Assembly (NCBI RefSeq): GCF_030994125.1
Contig: NZ_CP099917.1
Coordinates: 1,922,001 to 1,986,000 of the forward strand
Origin: Pseudoalteromonas xiamenensis
Lineage (GTDB): Bacteria; Pseudomonadota; Gammaproteobacteria; Enterobacterales; Alteromonadaceae
Direction: 5' to 3'
DNA: 64,000 nucleotides
Shown: positions 8,330-17,540 of the stretch, piece after piece
Position numbering within the stretch: the first letter of the stretch is position 1
Layout: each line of letters starts with the position of its first letter
Made by a program: the position numbers and the translations under genes
Notes under the pieces: generated by a model
What the model was told of the DNA's origin: nothing
Database searches by the model: none
Seen by the model: the letters and a program-made list of their open reading frames with translations, nothing else

Positions 8330-9229
8330 ATGTCAGACAAGCATCCCATCATCGCGATTACAGGTAGTTCAGGTGCAGGGACAACAACGACAACCAGTGC
8401 TATTAAACACATTTTCCGAAGTCTTAATGCCAAAGCGGCTTACGTTGAGGGCGATAGCTTCCATCGTTTTACTCGCCCTGAAATGGATAAACTCAAACGA
8501 GAAGCTGTCCAGACGGGTAAACACATTAGTTATTTTGGCGAACAAGCCAATGACTTTGGCGCGTTAGAGTCTCTTTTTGAAGAATATGGCGCAACGGGTG
8601 CAGGGAAAGTAAGACGTTACCTTCACACCTTCGATGAAGCGGTTCCTTATAATCAACTTCCCGGTACCTTTACCCCTTATCAAGAATTAGAAACAAACTC
8701 AGATATTTTGTTTTATGAAGGGCTACATGGTGGTGTGGTAACGGAGCAACATGATGTCGCAATGCACGTCGATTTGCTCATTGGCATGGTGCCAATTATT
8801 AACCTCGAATGGATCCAAAAACTGATCCGTGATACCAATGAGCGGGGTCACTCTCGTGAGGCTGTGATGAGTTCCATCGTCAACAGTATGGATGACTATA
8901 TTCAGCACATCACACCACAGTTCTCTCGCACCCACATTAACTTTCAGCGCGTACCAACTGTCGATACGTCGAATCCATTTAGTGCCAAAGATATTCCTTC
9001 GCTTGACGAAAGCTTTGTGGTGATCCGGTTTCGAGGCATTGAAGACGTAAATTTCCCTTACTATTTACAAATGATCGATGGCAGTTTTATGTCTCGTATC
9101 AACACTCTCGTTGTACCTGGTGGGAAAATGGGCTTGGCAATGGAGTTAGTCCTTACACCGCTTATTCGCGATTTACTTGTGAAAAAACGCGCTCTTGAAA
9201 ACATGGCGCCAGTTGATTTACCTATCTAA
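8330..9229 (+). CDS. prkB: Phosphoribulokinase-family protein (PrkB type)
   Basis: The 299-residue protein matches the class I phosphoribulokinase family: P-loop-like GSSGAGTTTTT, then EGDSFHRF and FYEGLHGGVV. In autotrophs the family phosphorylates ribulose 5-phosphate for the Calvin cycle. Many heterotrophic gammaproteobacteria carry this version without RuBisCO and its role there is unclear. The frame is open upstream, but GAGG just before ATG 8330 and the typical N-terminus decide the start. No RuBisCO or other Calvin-cycle gene is in the window. Confidence 0.9.
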   Translation: MSDKHPIIAITGSSGAGTTTTTSAIKHIFRSLNAKAAYVEGDSFHRFTRPEMDKLKREAVQTGKHISYFGEQANDFGALESLFEEYGATGAGKVRRYLHTFDEAVPYNQLPGTFTPYQELETNSDILFYEGLHGGVVTEQHDVAMHVDLLIGMVPIINLEWIQKLIRDTNERGHSREAVMSSIVNSMDDYIQHITPQFSRTHINFQRVPTVDTSNPFSAKDIPSLDESFVVIRFRGIEDVNFPYYLQMIDGSFMSRINTLVVPGGKMGLAMELVLTPLIRDLLVKKRALENMAPVDLPI

Positions 9230-9286
9230 ATACACCCAACCTTTTCTTCGAACATTCTCACCCGCTCCGCTGTTGTGCCATTGCAT

Positions 9287-9318
9287 ACAAGCTCGTAAAC
9301 TACGAGCTTGTTTTACTT
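9287..9318 (+). terminator. Terminator after prkB
   Basis: An 11-bp perfect stem (9287-9297 with 9301-9311, loop AAC) is followed by TTTACTT. It lies 57 bp after the prkB stop and just before yjjX, so yjjX may rely on read-through or its own promoter. Confidence 0.7.
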
Positions 9319-9332
9319 GCATGGGATGCGTC

Positions 9333-9872
9333 GTGAAAAAATTAAAAATTCTTGTGGGTTCAAAAAATCCAGTCAAAATCGCTGCGGCAAAAACAGTTTT
9401 CGAATTGTATTATCCAGAACATGAAATTGATTGCCAAGGCCTTCATGCGCCAAGTGAAGTACCGGATCAACCCATTGGTGAAGATGAAACCCGTATTGGC
9501 GCAGAAAATCGTGTGCTCTTTTTAAAAGCCAATCATGACGCTGATTTCTACTGTGCAATGGAAGGTGGTGCCGCTGACTTTTCTTTTGGTCCGGCAACCT
9601 TTGCGTATGTCGTTATCGCCAATCGTGACCACACCAGTATTGGACGTAGCTCGAATCTGCCTTTGCCGCCAATTTTCTATCAGGCACTGCTGAGTGGTGA
9701 AGAGCTTGGTAATGTGTTGGACAACGCGTTTAATACCACCAACGTGAAGCAAAAAGGCGGCGCAATTGGCCTGCTTACACATCATCATGCGACACGAGAA
9801 AGTACCTATACGCAAGCCTTAACCCTCGCGATGGCGCCTTTTAACTTTCCTGAGCTGTATATAGGAGTGTGA
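9333..9872 (+). CDS. yjjX: Inosine/xanthosine triphosphatase (YjjX, DUF84)
   Basis: YjjX hydrolyses non-canonical ITP and XTP, keeping them out of nucleic acids. The product starts with KILVGSKNPVKIAAAK, the family signature, and carries GAENRV and YCAMEGG segments. The frame is open well upstream through the terminator, so an internal start is required: GTG 9333 gives 179 residues, near family length; ATG 9321 is the alternative. The 3' end nearly abuts the next gene, another nucleotide house-cleaning enzyme, which supports an operon. Confidence 0.85.
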   Translation: MKKLKILVGSKNPVKIAAAKTVFELYYPEHEIDCQGLHAPSEVPDQPIGEDETRIGAENRVLFLKANHDADFYCAMEGGAADFSFGPATFAYVVIANRDHTSIGRSSNLPLPPIFYQALLSGEELGNVLDNAFNTTNVKQKGGAIGLLTHHHATRESTYTQALTLAMAPFNFPELYIGV

Positions 9873-9874
9873 TC

Positions 9875-10558
9875 TTGAAGTACACGCACATTTTATTCGA
9901 TGCGGACGAAACCTTATTTAGTTTCAATGCCTTCCTCGGCCTTAAAACGTTGTTTGCAGAGTACGGCGTTGAATTCACTGAAAACGATAACAAAGCCTAT
10001 CAAGCCGTCAACGCGCCGCTCTGGGTGGAATACCAGAATGGCAAAATCAATGCCCGCACGTTACAAGTTACTCGCTTTAAAGCCTGGGGAGAACGCTTGG
10101 GTGTTTCGCCTGAAGAACTGAATGAAGGTTTTTTGAATGCTATGGCCAGCATATGTGAGCCTTTACCAGGGGCACGCTCAATGCTCCTACGCCTAAAAGG
10201 CAAAGCATCGCTTGGCATTATCACCAATGGCTTTGCTGCGCTGCAAGAAAGACGTCTCGCACATACGGGCTTAAGAGATTGCTTTGAACATATTGTCATT
10301 TCGGAACTGATTGGTTGTGCAAAACCGGATCCACGTATCTTCGCACACACTCTCAATCTATTTGGCAATCCCGATAAAGCGAAAGTGCTTATGGTTGGTG
10401 ACACTGCGGCATCTGACATTTTAGGTGCAAACCAATTTGGCATAGATTCATGCTGGCTTCAACATCCCGGTGCGGTTTGCCCTGAAACAATCCAGCCAAC
10501 CTACACCGTAAACTCATTGGTGGAGTTAGAAGATTTATTGCTTGGATTTGGTTACTAA
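9875..10558 (+). CDS. yjjG: Pyrimidine 5'-nucleotidase YjjG (HAD family)
   Basis: This HAD phosphatase shows the nucleophile motif FDADET (D9 and D11), the ITNG motif, the KPDP lysine and the MVGDT acidic motif. YjjG dephosphorylates pyrimidine 5'-nucleotides, including non-canonical ones, which fits its place right after yjjX. A GTG at 9869 is possible, but the AGGAG at 9863-9867 sits only one base before it. TTG 9875 is seven bases away and gives 227 residues starting (M)KYTHILFDAD, so I prefer a TTG start. Confidence 0.87.
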   Translation: MKYTHILFDADETLFSFNAFLGLKTLFAEYGVEFTENDNKAYQAVNAPLWVEYQNGKINARTLQVTRFKAWGERLGVSPEELNEGFLNAMASICEPLPGARSMLLRLKGKASLGIITNGFAALQERRLAHTGLRDCFEHIVISELIGCAKPDPRIFAHTLNLFGNPDKAKVLMVGDTAASDILGANQFGIDSCWLQHPGAVCPETIQPTYTVNSLVELEDLLLGFGY

Positions 10559-10575
10559 TCACGATAACTAAACGA

Positions 10576-10612
10576 AAAAACGCCTTTTGAGAGACCTCAA
10601 AAGGCATTTTTC
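10576..10612. terminator. Bidirectional terminator between yjjG and rlmB
   Basis: A 10-bp stem (10582-10591 with 10596-10605, loop AGAC) is flanked by an A-run on the left and a T-run on the right, so it can stop the convergent transcripts of yjjG and rlmB. Confidence 0.85.
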
Positions 10613-10625
10613 AAACTTCTTGTCG

Positions 10626-11372
10626 TTAAACTGCGACCGCTTTACGTTGACGTAGGACTTCAAACAAACATACGCCCGTCGCAACCGATACGTTTAAACT
10701 CGATACACTGCCGACCATTGGGATTTTGACTAAAACATCGCAGTGCTCACGCGTTAAACGACGCATACCATCGCCCTCGGCCCCCATTACTATTGCAATA
10801 GGCCCAGTTAAACTTGCGTCAAACAACTCGGTGTCCGTCTCGCCGGCAGTACCCACAATCCAAACACCCGCTTCTTTCAAATCACGAAGGGTACGCGCTA
10901 AATTCGTCACTTGAATGAGCGGAACCGTTTCCGCTGCACCACAAGCCACTTTCCGCGCCGTTGCATTCAGCTTTGCCGATTTGTCCTTCGGTACGATTAA
11001 CCCATGCACACCTGCCGCATCTGCGCTACGTAAACAAGCGCCTAAGTTATGCGGATCGGTAACACCATCCAACACCAAAAAGAACGGTGAAGTATTGGTT
11101 TGTAAGATGGTATCTAAATCGCGCTCATTGTACGTTTTACCCGGCTTAATGTTTGCGATGATCCCTTGATGCTGCTCACCATCCGCTTTTCTATCTAAAG
11201 CTGCACGCTGCATAAATTGCACAGAAATGCCAAAACGACGGGCTTGCTCTAGTACCGGATTTAGACGCTTATCTTCACGTCCTTTTAGTGCGTAAATTTC
11301 TAAAAAGCGCTCAGGCTCTTTTGCTAAAATAGCTTCAATCGAATGGAAGCCAAAAATCAATTCACTGCTCAC
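10626..11372 (-). CDS. rlmB: 23S rRNA (guanosine-2251-2'-O)-methyltransferase RlmB
   Basis: This SPOUT methyltransferase modifies G2251 in the 23S rRNA P-loop. An N-terminal substrate-binding domain ([13 protein letters not shown]) is followed by the knotted catalytic domain with [32 protein letters not shown] and [10 protein letters not shown], the three SpoU motifs. It starts with GTG at 11372, seven bases after AGGAGA. It lies 18 bp downstream of rnr, the usual rnr-rlmB pairing. Confidence 0.95.
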   Translation of the reverse strand: MSSELIFGFHSIEAILAKEPERFLEIYALKGREDKRLNPVLEQARRFGISVQFMQRAALDRKADGEQHQGIIANIKPGKTYNERDLDTILQTNTSPFFLVLDGVTDPHNLGACLRSADAAGVHGLIVPKDKSAKLNATARKVACGAAETVPLIQVTNLARTLRDLKEAGVWIVGTAGETDTELFDASLTGPIAIVMGAEGDGMRRLTREHCDVLVKIPMVGSVSSLNVSVATGVCLFEVLRQRKAVAV

Positions 11373-11390
11373 AGCAATGTCTCTCCTGAA

Positions 11391-13805
11391 TTAAGCTTTA
11401 TTGCGTTTTCGGGCATTTTTACCCGGGCGTTTTGCTTTTGTCTTTTTCACAGACTTTTTAGTGTCTTTGCCTGCTTTTCCGGTCGACTTTGCTACTTTGC
11501 CTTTTTTGCTTGGTTTCTTGCCTTTTTTACCTGGCACGTCGCCAACACGTAATTGCTCTCGGACGCTCTTGGCAGCAGACGACTTGTTACTATCGCCCTT
11601 GGTACGGCTGCGACGCGCGTAGCGGTCAGGAATTGCCTCTCCCGCTAACACCAAATTTATACGCCTGTCATCTAAGCTTACAGAAGCAACCTGAACCGTG
11701 AGTTTATCACCCAAACGGAACACCGTTTTGCTGTGCTCACCCACCAACACTTGTTTAGCACCATCGTAATGGAAATATTCCTGACCAAGCGTACTGACAT
11801 GGATCATGCCGTCAATCTGGAAATCGTCGAGACGCACAAACAAGCCAAAATTCGTCACCGAAGAGACAACCCCCGTGAATTCACTGCCAACATGGTCTTG
11901 CATGAACTCACATTTCAACCAATCCGCAACTTCACGCGTCGCGTCATCAGCTCGACGTTCTGTTGTCGAACATTGCTCACCGAGCTGATTTACTTCTTCT
12001 GTTTCATAGGCAAATGCGCCTGAAACCACTTGTCCTTGAGCCGCTAAAATTGCTTTGATGGCGCGATGGACCACTAAATCTGGGTAACGACGAATAGGAG
12101 ATGTAAAGTGCGCATAAGCAGGTAACGCTAAACCATAGTGTCCAATGTTTTCCGCTTGATACACCGCTTGCTTCATTGAGCGAAGCAACATGGTCTGAAT
12201 TAATTCCAATTCAGGACGTGGACCCAGAGAACTAATCGCATTGCTCAGCTCAATCGGTGATGGATCTAGTGGTAGGCTGTTTTCTACCCCAAGATCATGT
12301 AAAAATTGTCTAAAATGACTGAGCTTTTCTTGGTCTGGTTCATCATGTACACGATATAACGCTGGGGCTTCATGCTTTTCCAACAGTTTCGCCGCCGCTA
12401 CGTTGGCCAAAATCATGCATTCTTCAATTAGTTTATGAGCATCATTACGCACAAGAGGAACAATGGCTTCAATCTTACGCTGAGCATTGAACACAAAACG
12501 GGTTTCTAACGTTTCAAACTCCATGGCGCCTCGCTCTAAGCGCGTTGCTTTCAACGTCATATAGAGCTGGTGTAAGTCAACCAAATGTGGCACTAGCGTT
12601 TGATATTTCTCACGGAGTACTTCATCACCTTGGAGTATTTGATGTACTTGGGTGTAGGTCAAACGAGCATGGGAATTCATCACCGCTTGATAAAATTTAT
12701 AGCCTGATAACTTACCCGAATCTGCTATCGTCATTTCTGCGACCATGCATAAACGGTCTACTTGCGGATTCAACGAACAAAGTCCATTTGATAGCACTTT
12801 TGGCAACATTGGGATGACTTGCTCAGGGAAATACACTGAGTTACCACGCTCTATCGCTTCGAGATCAAGTGGGCTGCCTTTCGTCACATAGTGCGACACA
12901 TCAGCGATTGCAACCCAAAGGCGCCAACCGCCAGACTTTTTGCGCTCACAAAACACCGCGTCATCGAAGTCTCGAGCATCTTCACCATCAATGGTAACCA
13001 GAGGCAGTGAACGCAAGTCAACGCGCTCAATTTTCGCAGCTTCGTCTACTTCTTCACCTAACGGTGCAACTTGCGCAAGTACGGCTTCCGGCCACACGTG
13101 AGGGATGTCATGGTTTCGCAATGCCACTTCGATTTCCATACCCGGAGCCATATGCTCACCGAGTACATCAATTATTTTGCCTACCGCATTCATATTCCGT
13201 GAAGGGGGTTGAGTGATTTGCACTTGCACCATTTGATTGTGCCGTGCACCGCCTTCACCACCCGGTAACACGATAATTTCTTGCGTGATGCGCGGGTCTT
13301 CAGGCACGACAATAGAGGAGCCTTTCTCTTTGAAAAATCGACCAATGATCGGTGAACGTTCGCCATCTAACACACGCACAATACGCGCTTCGACTTTACC
13401 GCCCGAGCCCCGACTGGCCGCTTTGGCAAGCACCCAATCACCATGCATGACCGATTGCATCTGATGTTTTGCAATAAACCAATCTTTTGGTTCACCTTCA
13501 ACCTCAAGAAATCCAAATCCATCACGATGACCGATGACTCGACCTTTCACTAAGCCATCATCCGTTGGGATCACATACCGTTTGAATTTATTAAAATGCA
13601 ATTGACCATCACGTTCCATTGCACGTAGTCGGCGTTTAAAATTGTCTTGGCGCTCCGTATCAAGCACATTCATTGCTTTACACAGATCGGCAAACGAGGT
13701 TGCCTTACCAGCTTTGGCTATATGCTCTAAAATAAACTCACGACTTGGAACGGGGTTATCGTATTTTTCTTGCTCACGACTTAGATATGGGTCTTGTTTT
13801 GACAT
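11391..13805 (-). CDS. rnr: Ribonuclease R
   Basis: RNase R is a processive 3'-5' exoribonuclease that degrades structured RNA. The 804-residue product has an N-terminal winged helix (about residues 20-85), cold-shock domains, and the RNB catalytic domain with TIDGEDARDFDDAVF supplying metal-binding aspartates. A C-terminal S1 domain (about 640-725) follows, then a long lysine-rich tail. The length matches the family. The ribosome site is weak (AAAAAGAA). It leads an rnr-rlmB operon. Confidence 0.96.
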   Translation of the reverse strand: MSKQDPYLSREQEKYDNPVPSREFILEHIAKAGKATSFADLCKAMNVLDTERQDNFKRRLRAMERDGQLHFNKFKRYVIPTDDGLVKGRVIGHRDGFGFLEVEGEPKDWFIAKHQMQSVMHGDWVLAKAASRGSGGKVEARIVRVLDGERSPIIGRFFKEKGSSIVVPEDPRITQEIIVLPGGEGGARHNQMVQVQITQPPSRNMNAVGKIIDVLGEHMAPGMEIEVALRNHDIPHVWPEAVLAQVAPLGEEVDEAAKIERVDLRSLPLVTIDGEDARDFDDAVFCERKKSGGWRLWVAIADVSHYVTKGSPLDLEAIERGNSVYFPEQVIPMLPKVLSNGLCSLNPQVDRLCMVAEMTIADSGKLSGYKFYQAVMNSHARLTYTQVHQILQGDEVLREKYQTLVPHLVDLHQLYMTLKATRLERGAMEFETLETRFVFNAQRKIEAIVPLVRNDAHKLIEECMILANVAAAKLLEKHEAPALYRVHDEPDQEKLSHFRQFLHDLGVENSLPLDPSPIELSNAISSLGPRPELELIQTMLLRSMKQAVYQAENIGHYGLALPAYAHFTSPIRRYPDLVVHRAIKAILAAQGQVVSGAFAYETEEVNQLGEQCSTTERRADDATREVADWLKCEFMQDHVGSEFTGVVSSVTNFGLFVRLDDFQIDGMIHVSTLGQEYFHYDGAKQVLVGEHSKTVFRLGDKLTVQVASVSLDDRRINLVLAGEAIPDRYARRSRTKGDSNKSSAAKSVREQLRVGDVPGKKGKKPSKKGKVAKSTGKAGKDTKKSVKKTKAKRPGKNARKRNKA

Positions 13806-13945
13806 GCGCGTTCTTTTTCACTGCATTATGCTAGCTAGTGTAACGTAAAACCACCAACCGCGACAGATCGAACAATGCTTTTACGTTGTATAAACAGAGG
13901 AAAGATGCCCAAATTAACGCGCTAATTAGCAAGCCGATTTGATGC

Positions 13946-16117
13946 TTAATCAGGACTTGCTTCTTTCGCTCGAAACTCTCGGCAATACTGTTTCAGTTCT
14001 TCTAAACTTTGTTTGATGCACATGCGAAGTTCAGACCAGTTGTAATTTTCAACCGCATTTTCAATTTCCGCTAATGACTTCAATTTTTCTGTAAGCGACT
14101 GCATGCCCAACGCAGCACTTTCACTGACTAACTTATCTAGCTTCTCTGTCAACGCCTCTTCAGCTCCAATGTCCGCCAAACCTTGTAACTGCGCAATTTC
14201 ATAGTCATACGTATCCGAAAGATACATTAACTTGGTCTGCAAATAGTGCTCTTCTACCACAGACAACAGATGGTCAACTGCCGTTAAATCGAGTAGCCCA
14301 CTTTGTTTTTCGAGAGGCTCACCCAGCGCTTGACGCAAAAGACTAAACAAGACTTGAGGTTCAATGGGTTTGTCTAAACAGCCAAAGATCCCAGCACGTT
14401 GATACGCAATTCGGTCCATTTGCGAAACATCACCTGTTAACGCGATAAAACAGGGCTTTTGCTTTACAGCGAGATTGGGCACAATCTCAGTCAACCAATC
14501 TAACCCATAGCCATCCGGTAAACGCATGTCTAATAACACAACGTCAAAGGCGTATTCAGTCAAGAATTGGCTCGCTTGTCGCAAATCGCCTGCAATTCGA
14601 TAGTTACAATGTGCAAGCTCTAGATAATGTTCAATCACTTTCTGATTTAACTCAACATCTTCAACCACAAGTACATTGCACATCATCCTACTGGATGGCA
14701 TTGGGCTGAGTTCAGATTCCATCGCAATTGGGGTTCTTTCACTCAATTCACACTCAATGGAAAAACGGAAACAACTGCCCTCATCGAGTACGGACTCTGC
14801 ATCGAGACTGCTTCCCACATTGCTGAGCAACTGCTGACAAAGTGCCAGCCCCAAACCAGCCCCATCCGCAATATTTTCAACAAGTTGTCCAGTCACAAAT
14901 GGATCAAAAATCTTCTCAAGCAGCTCGTCCGAAATCCCTGGTCCAGTATCGGATACCGCAAAGGTCAGGCGCACATTATTGCCGATTTGCTGCTCAACAC
15001 TGATCGATAGCATAACTTCGCCTTTATCCGTGTACTTAATCGCATTGGATAGAAGATTTTTCAGCACTAGTTGAACGGGTTCTTTGACCAAGGTGTAATG
15101 TAAATCTTGAAAACCTGGCGTGATGGCATAGTGGAAATTTAGCTCTTTCTGAATAGACAAAGGGCGTAACAATTTAAACAACGGTTCCACCATCGCTTTA
15201 AGGGTCGTGGATTGATGCTGACCAGGAGTCACCTCGCCTTTAGCTTGCAACAAGACTTGATTCGCTAAATCAGCCAGCGATAAAGCGGCGTGTTCAATCG
15301 TATCGCAAAGTTGCGCGTGCTTCGCTGGCTCATGTGGTATACGCTTAAGCATGTGTGCATGGCCGACAATCGCGTTTAGAGGTGTGCGTAGCTCATGACT
15401 TAACATCGCAAGAAAACGACTCTTTCTATCTGCATCTAAACTTGCCTGCTCTTGCAGTGTTGAAAGCGTACGCTCTCGTTTCGCACTACACAGTAAACAC
15501 ATCGAAAAACCAACCACTAAAGGCACAATCGCAACGGCAACCGCAAAGATTTCATTGGCAAGATTAGGGGTAAGTACACTGTCTGTGGCTTTAAAATCAG
15601 CCAGCATGACCACGCGAGCCGTCAATGCCGACCAGATCACCACGATAGAAAACATCAAACCATTCTCAGCGATGGTTTGTCTTGAAATTGTCGTCGACAT
15701 TAATAGTGCTCGAAGTGCAATAAACAAGCTCACAGACGACACAAGATAATTTATCGATAAACGTACTTGGATATTCGGGTCAATAAGGGCAAACCAAAAC
15801 AATGTGGGTATACAAACCAGCATGAGGCCCAGCCACAAACGTGCCGAAATTGGCCTGTCATAAAATGCTTCTGTGCCTTTTGCAAAAAAGTAACTGCAAC
15901 CAAAGGTGAATAAGTTGGCTAGCAACACCATCCACTGAGTTGGTAAATAGTCTTGCAGTGTTAACGCGGCATTGGCCAGAGTGAGGCTAGCACCATAAAG
16001 CGCCCACTCTTTCGTACCGTGCAGATTGCGATGAATACGCCAATTTAACCATAAGAAAACCGTACTCACACAAGAGCATAACGTGATGACTACATGTAAT
16101 AGCAACAGTTCTTTCAT
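13946..16117 (-). CDS. Hybrid sensor histidine kinase/response regulator
   Basis: The 723-residue protein has about seven N-terminal membrane segments (residues 1-210). A HisKA dimerisation domain follows with H241 in LSHELRTPLNAI, then a HATPase domain with NLLSNAIKYTD, VSDTGPG and GAGLGLAL. A receiver domain carries D530 (LLDMRLPDG) and K583. The C-terminal 120 residues are helical but show no clear phosphotransfer histidine, so an HPt domain is unproven. The signal is unknown. It lies 119 bp downstream of a NarL-type regulator gene in the same direction. Confidence 0.88.
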   Translation of the reverse strand: MKELLLLHVVITLCSCVSTVFLWLNWRIHRNLHGTKEWALYGASLTLANAALTLQDYLPTQWMVLLANLFTFGCSYFFAKGTEAFYDRPISARLWLGLMLVCIPTLFWFALIDPNIQVRLSINYLVSSVSLFIALRALLMSTTISRQTIAENGLMFSIVVIWSALTARVVMLADFKATDSVLTPNLANEIFAVAVAIVPLVVGFSMCLLCSAKRERTLSTLQEQASLDADRKSRFLAMLSHELRTPLNAIVGHAHMLKRIPHEPAKHAQLCDTIEHAALSLADLANQVLLQAKGEVTPGQHQSTTLKAMVEPLFKLLRPLSIQKELNFHYAITPGFQDLHYTLVKEPVQLVLKNLLSNAIKYTDKGEVMLSISVEQQIGNNVRLTFAVSDTGPGISDELLEKIFDPFVTGQLVENIADGAGLGLALCQQLLSNVGSSLDAESVLDEGSCFRFSIECELSERTPIAMESELSPMPSSRMMCNVLVVEDVELNQKVIEHYLELAHCNYRIAGDLRQASQFLTEYAFDVVLLDMRLPDGYGLDWLTEIVPNLAVKQKPCFIALTGDVSQMDRIAYQRAGIFGCLDKPIEPQVLFSLLRQALGEPLEKQSGLLDLTAVDHLLSVVEEHYLQTKLMYLSDTYDYEIAQLQGLADIGAEEALTEKLDKLVSESAALGMQSLTEKLKSLAEIENAVENYNWSELRMCIKQSLEELKQYCREFRAKEASPD

Positions 16118-16236
16118 GATGAAAATTCAACAAACCAATAATAAAAACTAATACGAAAGACGTAATTTTATCGTTAATCGAGGAACAGATAAACCCGTAT
16201 CGTTTAATTTAAGCAAATTCTGCACCCAGAAATCCG

Positions 16237-16839
16237 TTAGAGCCATCCTTTTTGCTTAGCAATTCGTGCTGCATCAATTCGGTTTGTCGCATTAAGCTTT
16301 GATATTGCTTCGGAAAGGTAGTTTCTGACGGTCCCTTCCCCAAGATACAAATTATTAGCAATTTGTGCTGTTGTCATTCCTTCGCCAGCTAGTCTCAGTG
16401 CTTTACGCTCCTTCTCAGTCAAAGGATCGGCATCATCTAACGCATTTATGGCGAGCTCTGGGTCAATGACTTTTTGGCCTTGCATGACTTTTTTTAGGGT
16501 ATCAACGAGGTACTCACTTGGCGCTTCTTTTAGCACAAAACCCCGCACTCCGTGATTAAGTGCTCGACGAATATAACCCGCTCTAGAGAAGGTGGTCATG
16601 ATCACGACTTTTGCCTTATGGCCACTTTTTTTTAGATGTTCAGCCAATTCAAGTCCGGTGACTTCCGGCATTTCAATGTCGGTCAAAACGATATCTGGAG
16701 TATGTTCTTGTAGTGATTGCAGTGCTTCTTTGCCGTTGCTTGCTTCCGCAATCACATCAATATGTGGATCAAGGCCCAACAAGGCACTGATCGCCCCTCG
16801 AACCAACGCTTGGTCTTCAACCACTAGTACTTTAATCAT
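16237..16839 (-). CDS. NarL/DesR-type response regulator
   Basis: The 200-residue regulator has a receiver domain with acidic pocket E8-D9, phosphoacceptor D54 (VLTDIEMPEVTG) and the conserved lysine in FVLKEAPSE. A C-terminal LuxR-type helix-turn-helix follows (LTEKERKALRLAGEGMTTAQ, then GEGTVRNYL). It resembles DesR-like partners of HisKA_3 kinases. Its likely partner kinase is at 17541-18632, but a small Cys-rich peptide gene lies between them. A clear AAGGGA site precedes the ATG. Targets are unknown. Confidence 0.88.
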   Translation of the reverse strand: MIKVLVVEDQALVRGAISALLGLDPHIDVIAEASNGKEALQSLQEHTPDIVLTDIEMPEVTGLELAEHLKKSGHKAKVVIMTTFSRAGYIRRALNHGVRGFVLKEAPSEYLVDTLKKVMQGQKVIDPELAINALDDADPLTEKERKALRLAGEGMTTAQIANNLYLGEGTVRNYLSEAISKLNATNRIDAARIAKQKGWL

Positions 16840-17045
16840 ACACGTCCCTTACGCAAAATTCGTCTCTCGCCAACACTCGCAGTAGCGCTAGCCCCAGAAA
16901 AGCTCGATTAGATCTCGAGATAATGCCTAGTTATCATTTATAAACAAGGATTTAAAGATTTATCTTAATTTAAGGCTACATAATAAATAGCGCGATTGGC
17001 ATTTGTTAAAAGATGGAATCGGATGAACCGCGGTTGAAGATCAAA

Positions 17046-17072
17046 CGTGATACGAACTAGGTTCGCATCACG
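17046..17072 (-). terminator. Hairpin just after the double-glycine peptide gene
   Basis: A 12-bp stem with one G-T wobble (17046-17057 with 17061-17072, loop of three) starts 8 bp past the peptide stop codon. The following minus-strand sequence has only a weak T-run (TTTGATCTT), so it is a probable but not classical terminator. Confidence 0.55.
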
Positions 17073-17080
17073 AACCAATA

Positions 17081-17263
17081 TTACATTTCCGTACAGCCAA
17101 CTTTGTCCGTTGGGTAGCAGGTATTAGTAACTAGACATTTTGGACCCATGCTACACCATTCAGTTTGTTTAACGCCACCAGCAACGTGAGGAGTTGCTTG
17201 TGCGTTTAGTGCTGCGTTATTAGATAGGGATTTAAGTAGTTTTTTTTGTAATTTCAATTTCAC
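17081..17263 (-). CDS. Small double-glycine leader, Cys-rich peptide (RiPP-like precursor)
   Basis: This 60-residue gene starts with GTG at 17263 behind a strong AAGGA site. Residues 1-30 form a Lys/Leu-rich leader (KLKLQKKLLKSLS) ending in TPHVAGG. Residues 31-60 form a core with four cysteines (37, 43, 49, 57) and several Ser/Thr. A double-glycine end before a Cys-rich core is the layout of exported or modified peptide precursors, including lanthipeptide-like ones. No modification enzyme, C39 protease or dedicated exporter is nearby. It lies between a DesK-type kinase and a NarL-type regulator. The gene is convincing; the class is inference. Confidence 0.6.
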   Translation of the reverse strand: MKLKLQKKLLKSLSNNAALNAQATPHVAGGVKQTEWCSMGPKCLVTNTCYPTDKVGCTEM

Positions 17264-17540
17264 TTTTTATTTTCCTTATTGTTCGTTTGTACCCTTTTTC
17301 AAAAGAGTAGCTCAAAGTACCACCTTTAGGTATAAAGAACAACAATTTAACAATCAGCTAAATTTTTAGACATATTTCTGTCGCAATATTTCAAGCAAAA
17401 ATAATTTGCATGAGGTTATTTTCTTAAACGAACTAGAGTGCTATTCGAATCAATAAACATTTGAAAAAGTGAAAAAATTCAAATCAAGCCAATTCGAGAT
17501 ACTTAGACGCATAAAAACATCACCACCTTAACGTCTAATT

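Noticed and set aside
10000..10443. A 147-codon frame opposite yjjG
   Set aside because: It lies entirely antisense to a clear HAD phosphatase and has no ribosome site or recognisable content.
17503..17538. Inverted repeat TTAGACG/CGTCTAA just after the DesK-type kinase gene
   Set aside because: Short stem, 22-base loop and no T-run; not a convincing terminator, and too weak to call an operator.
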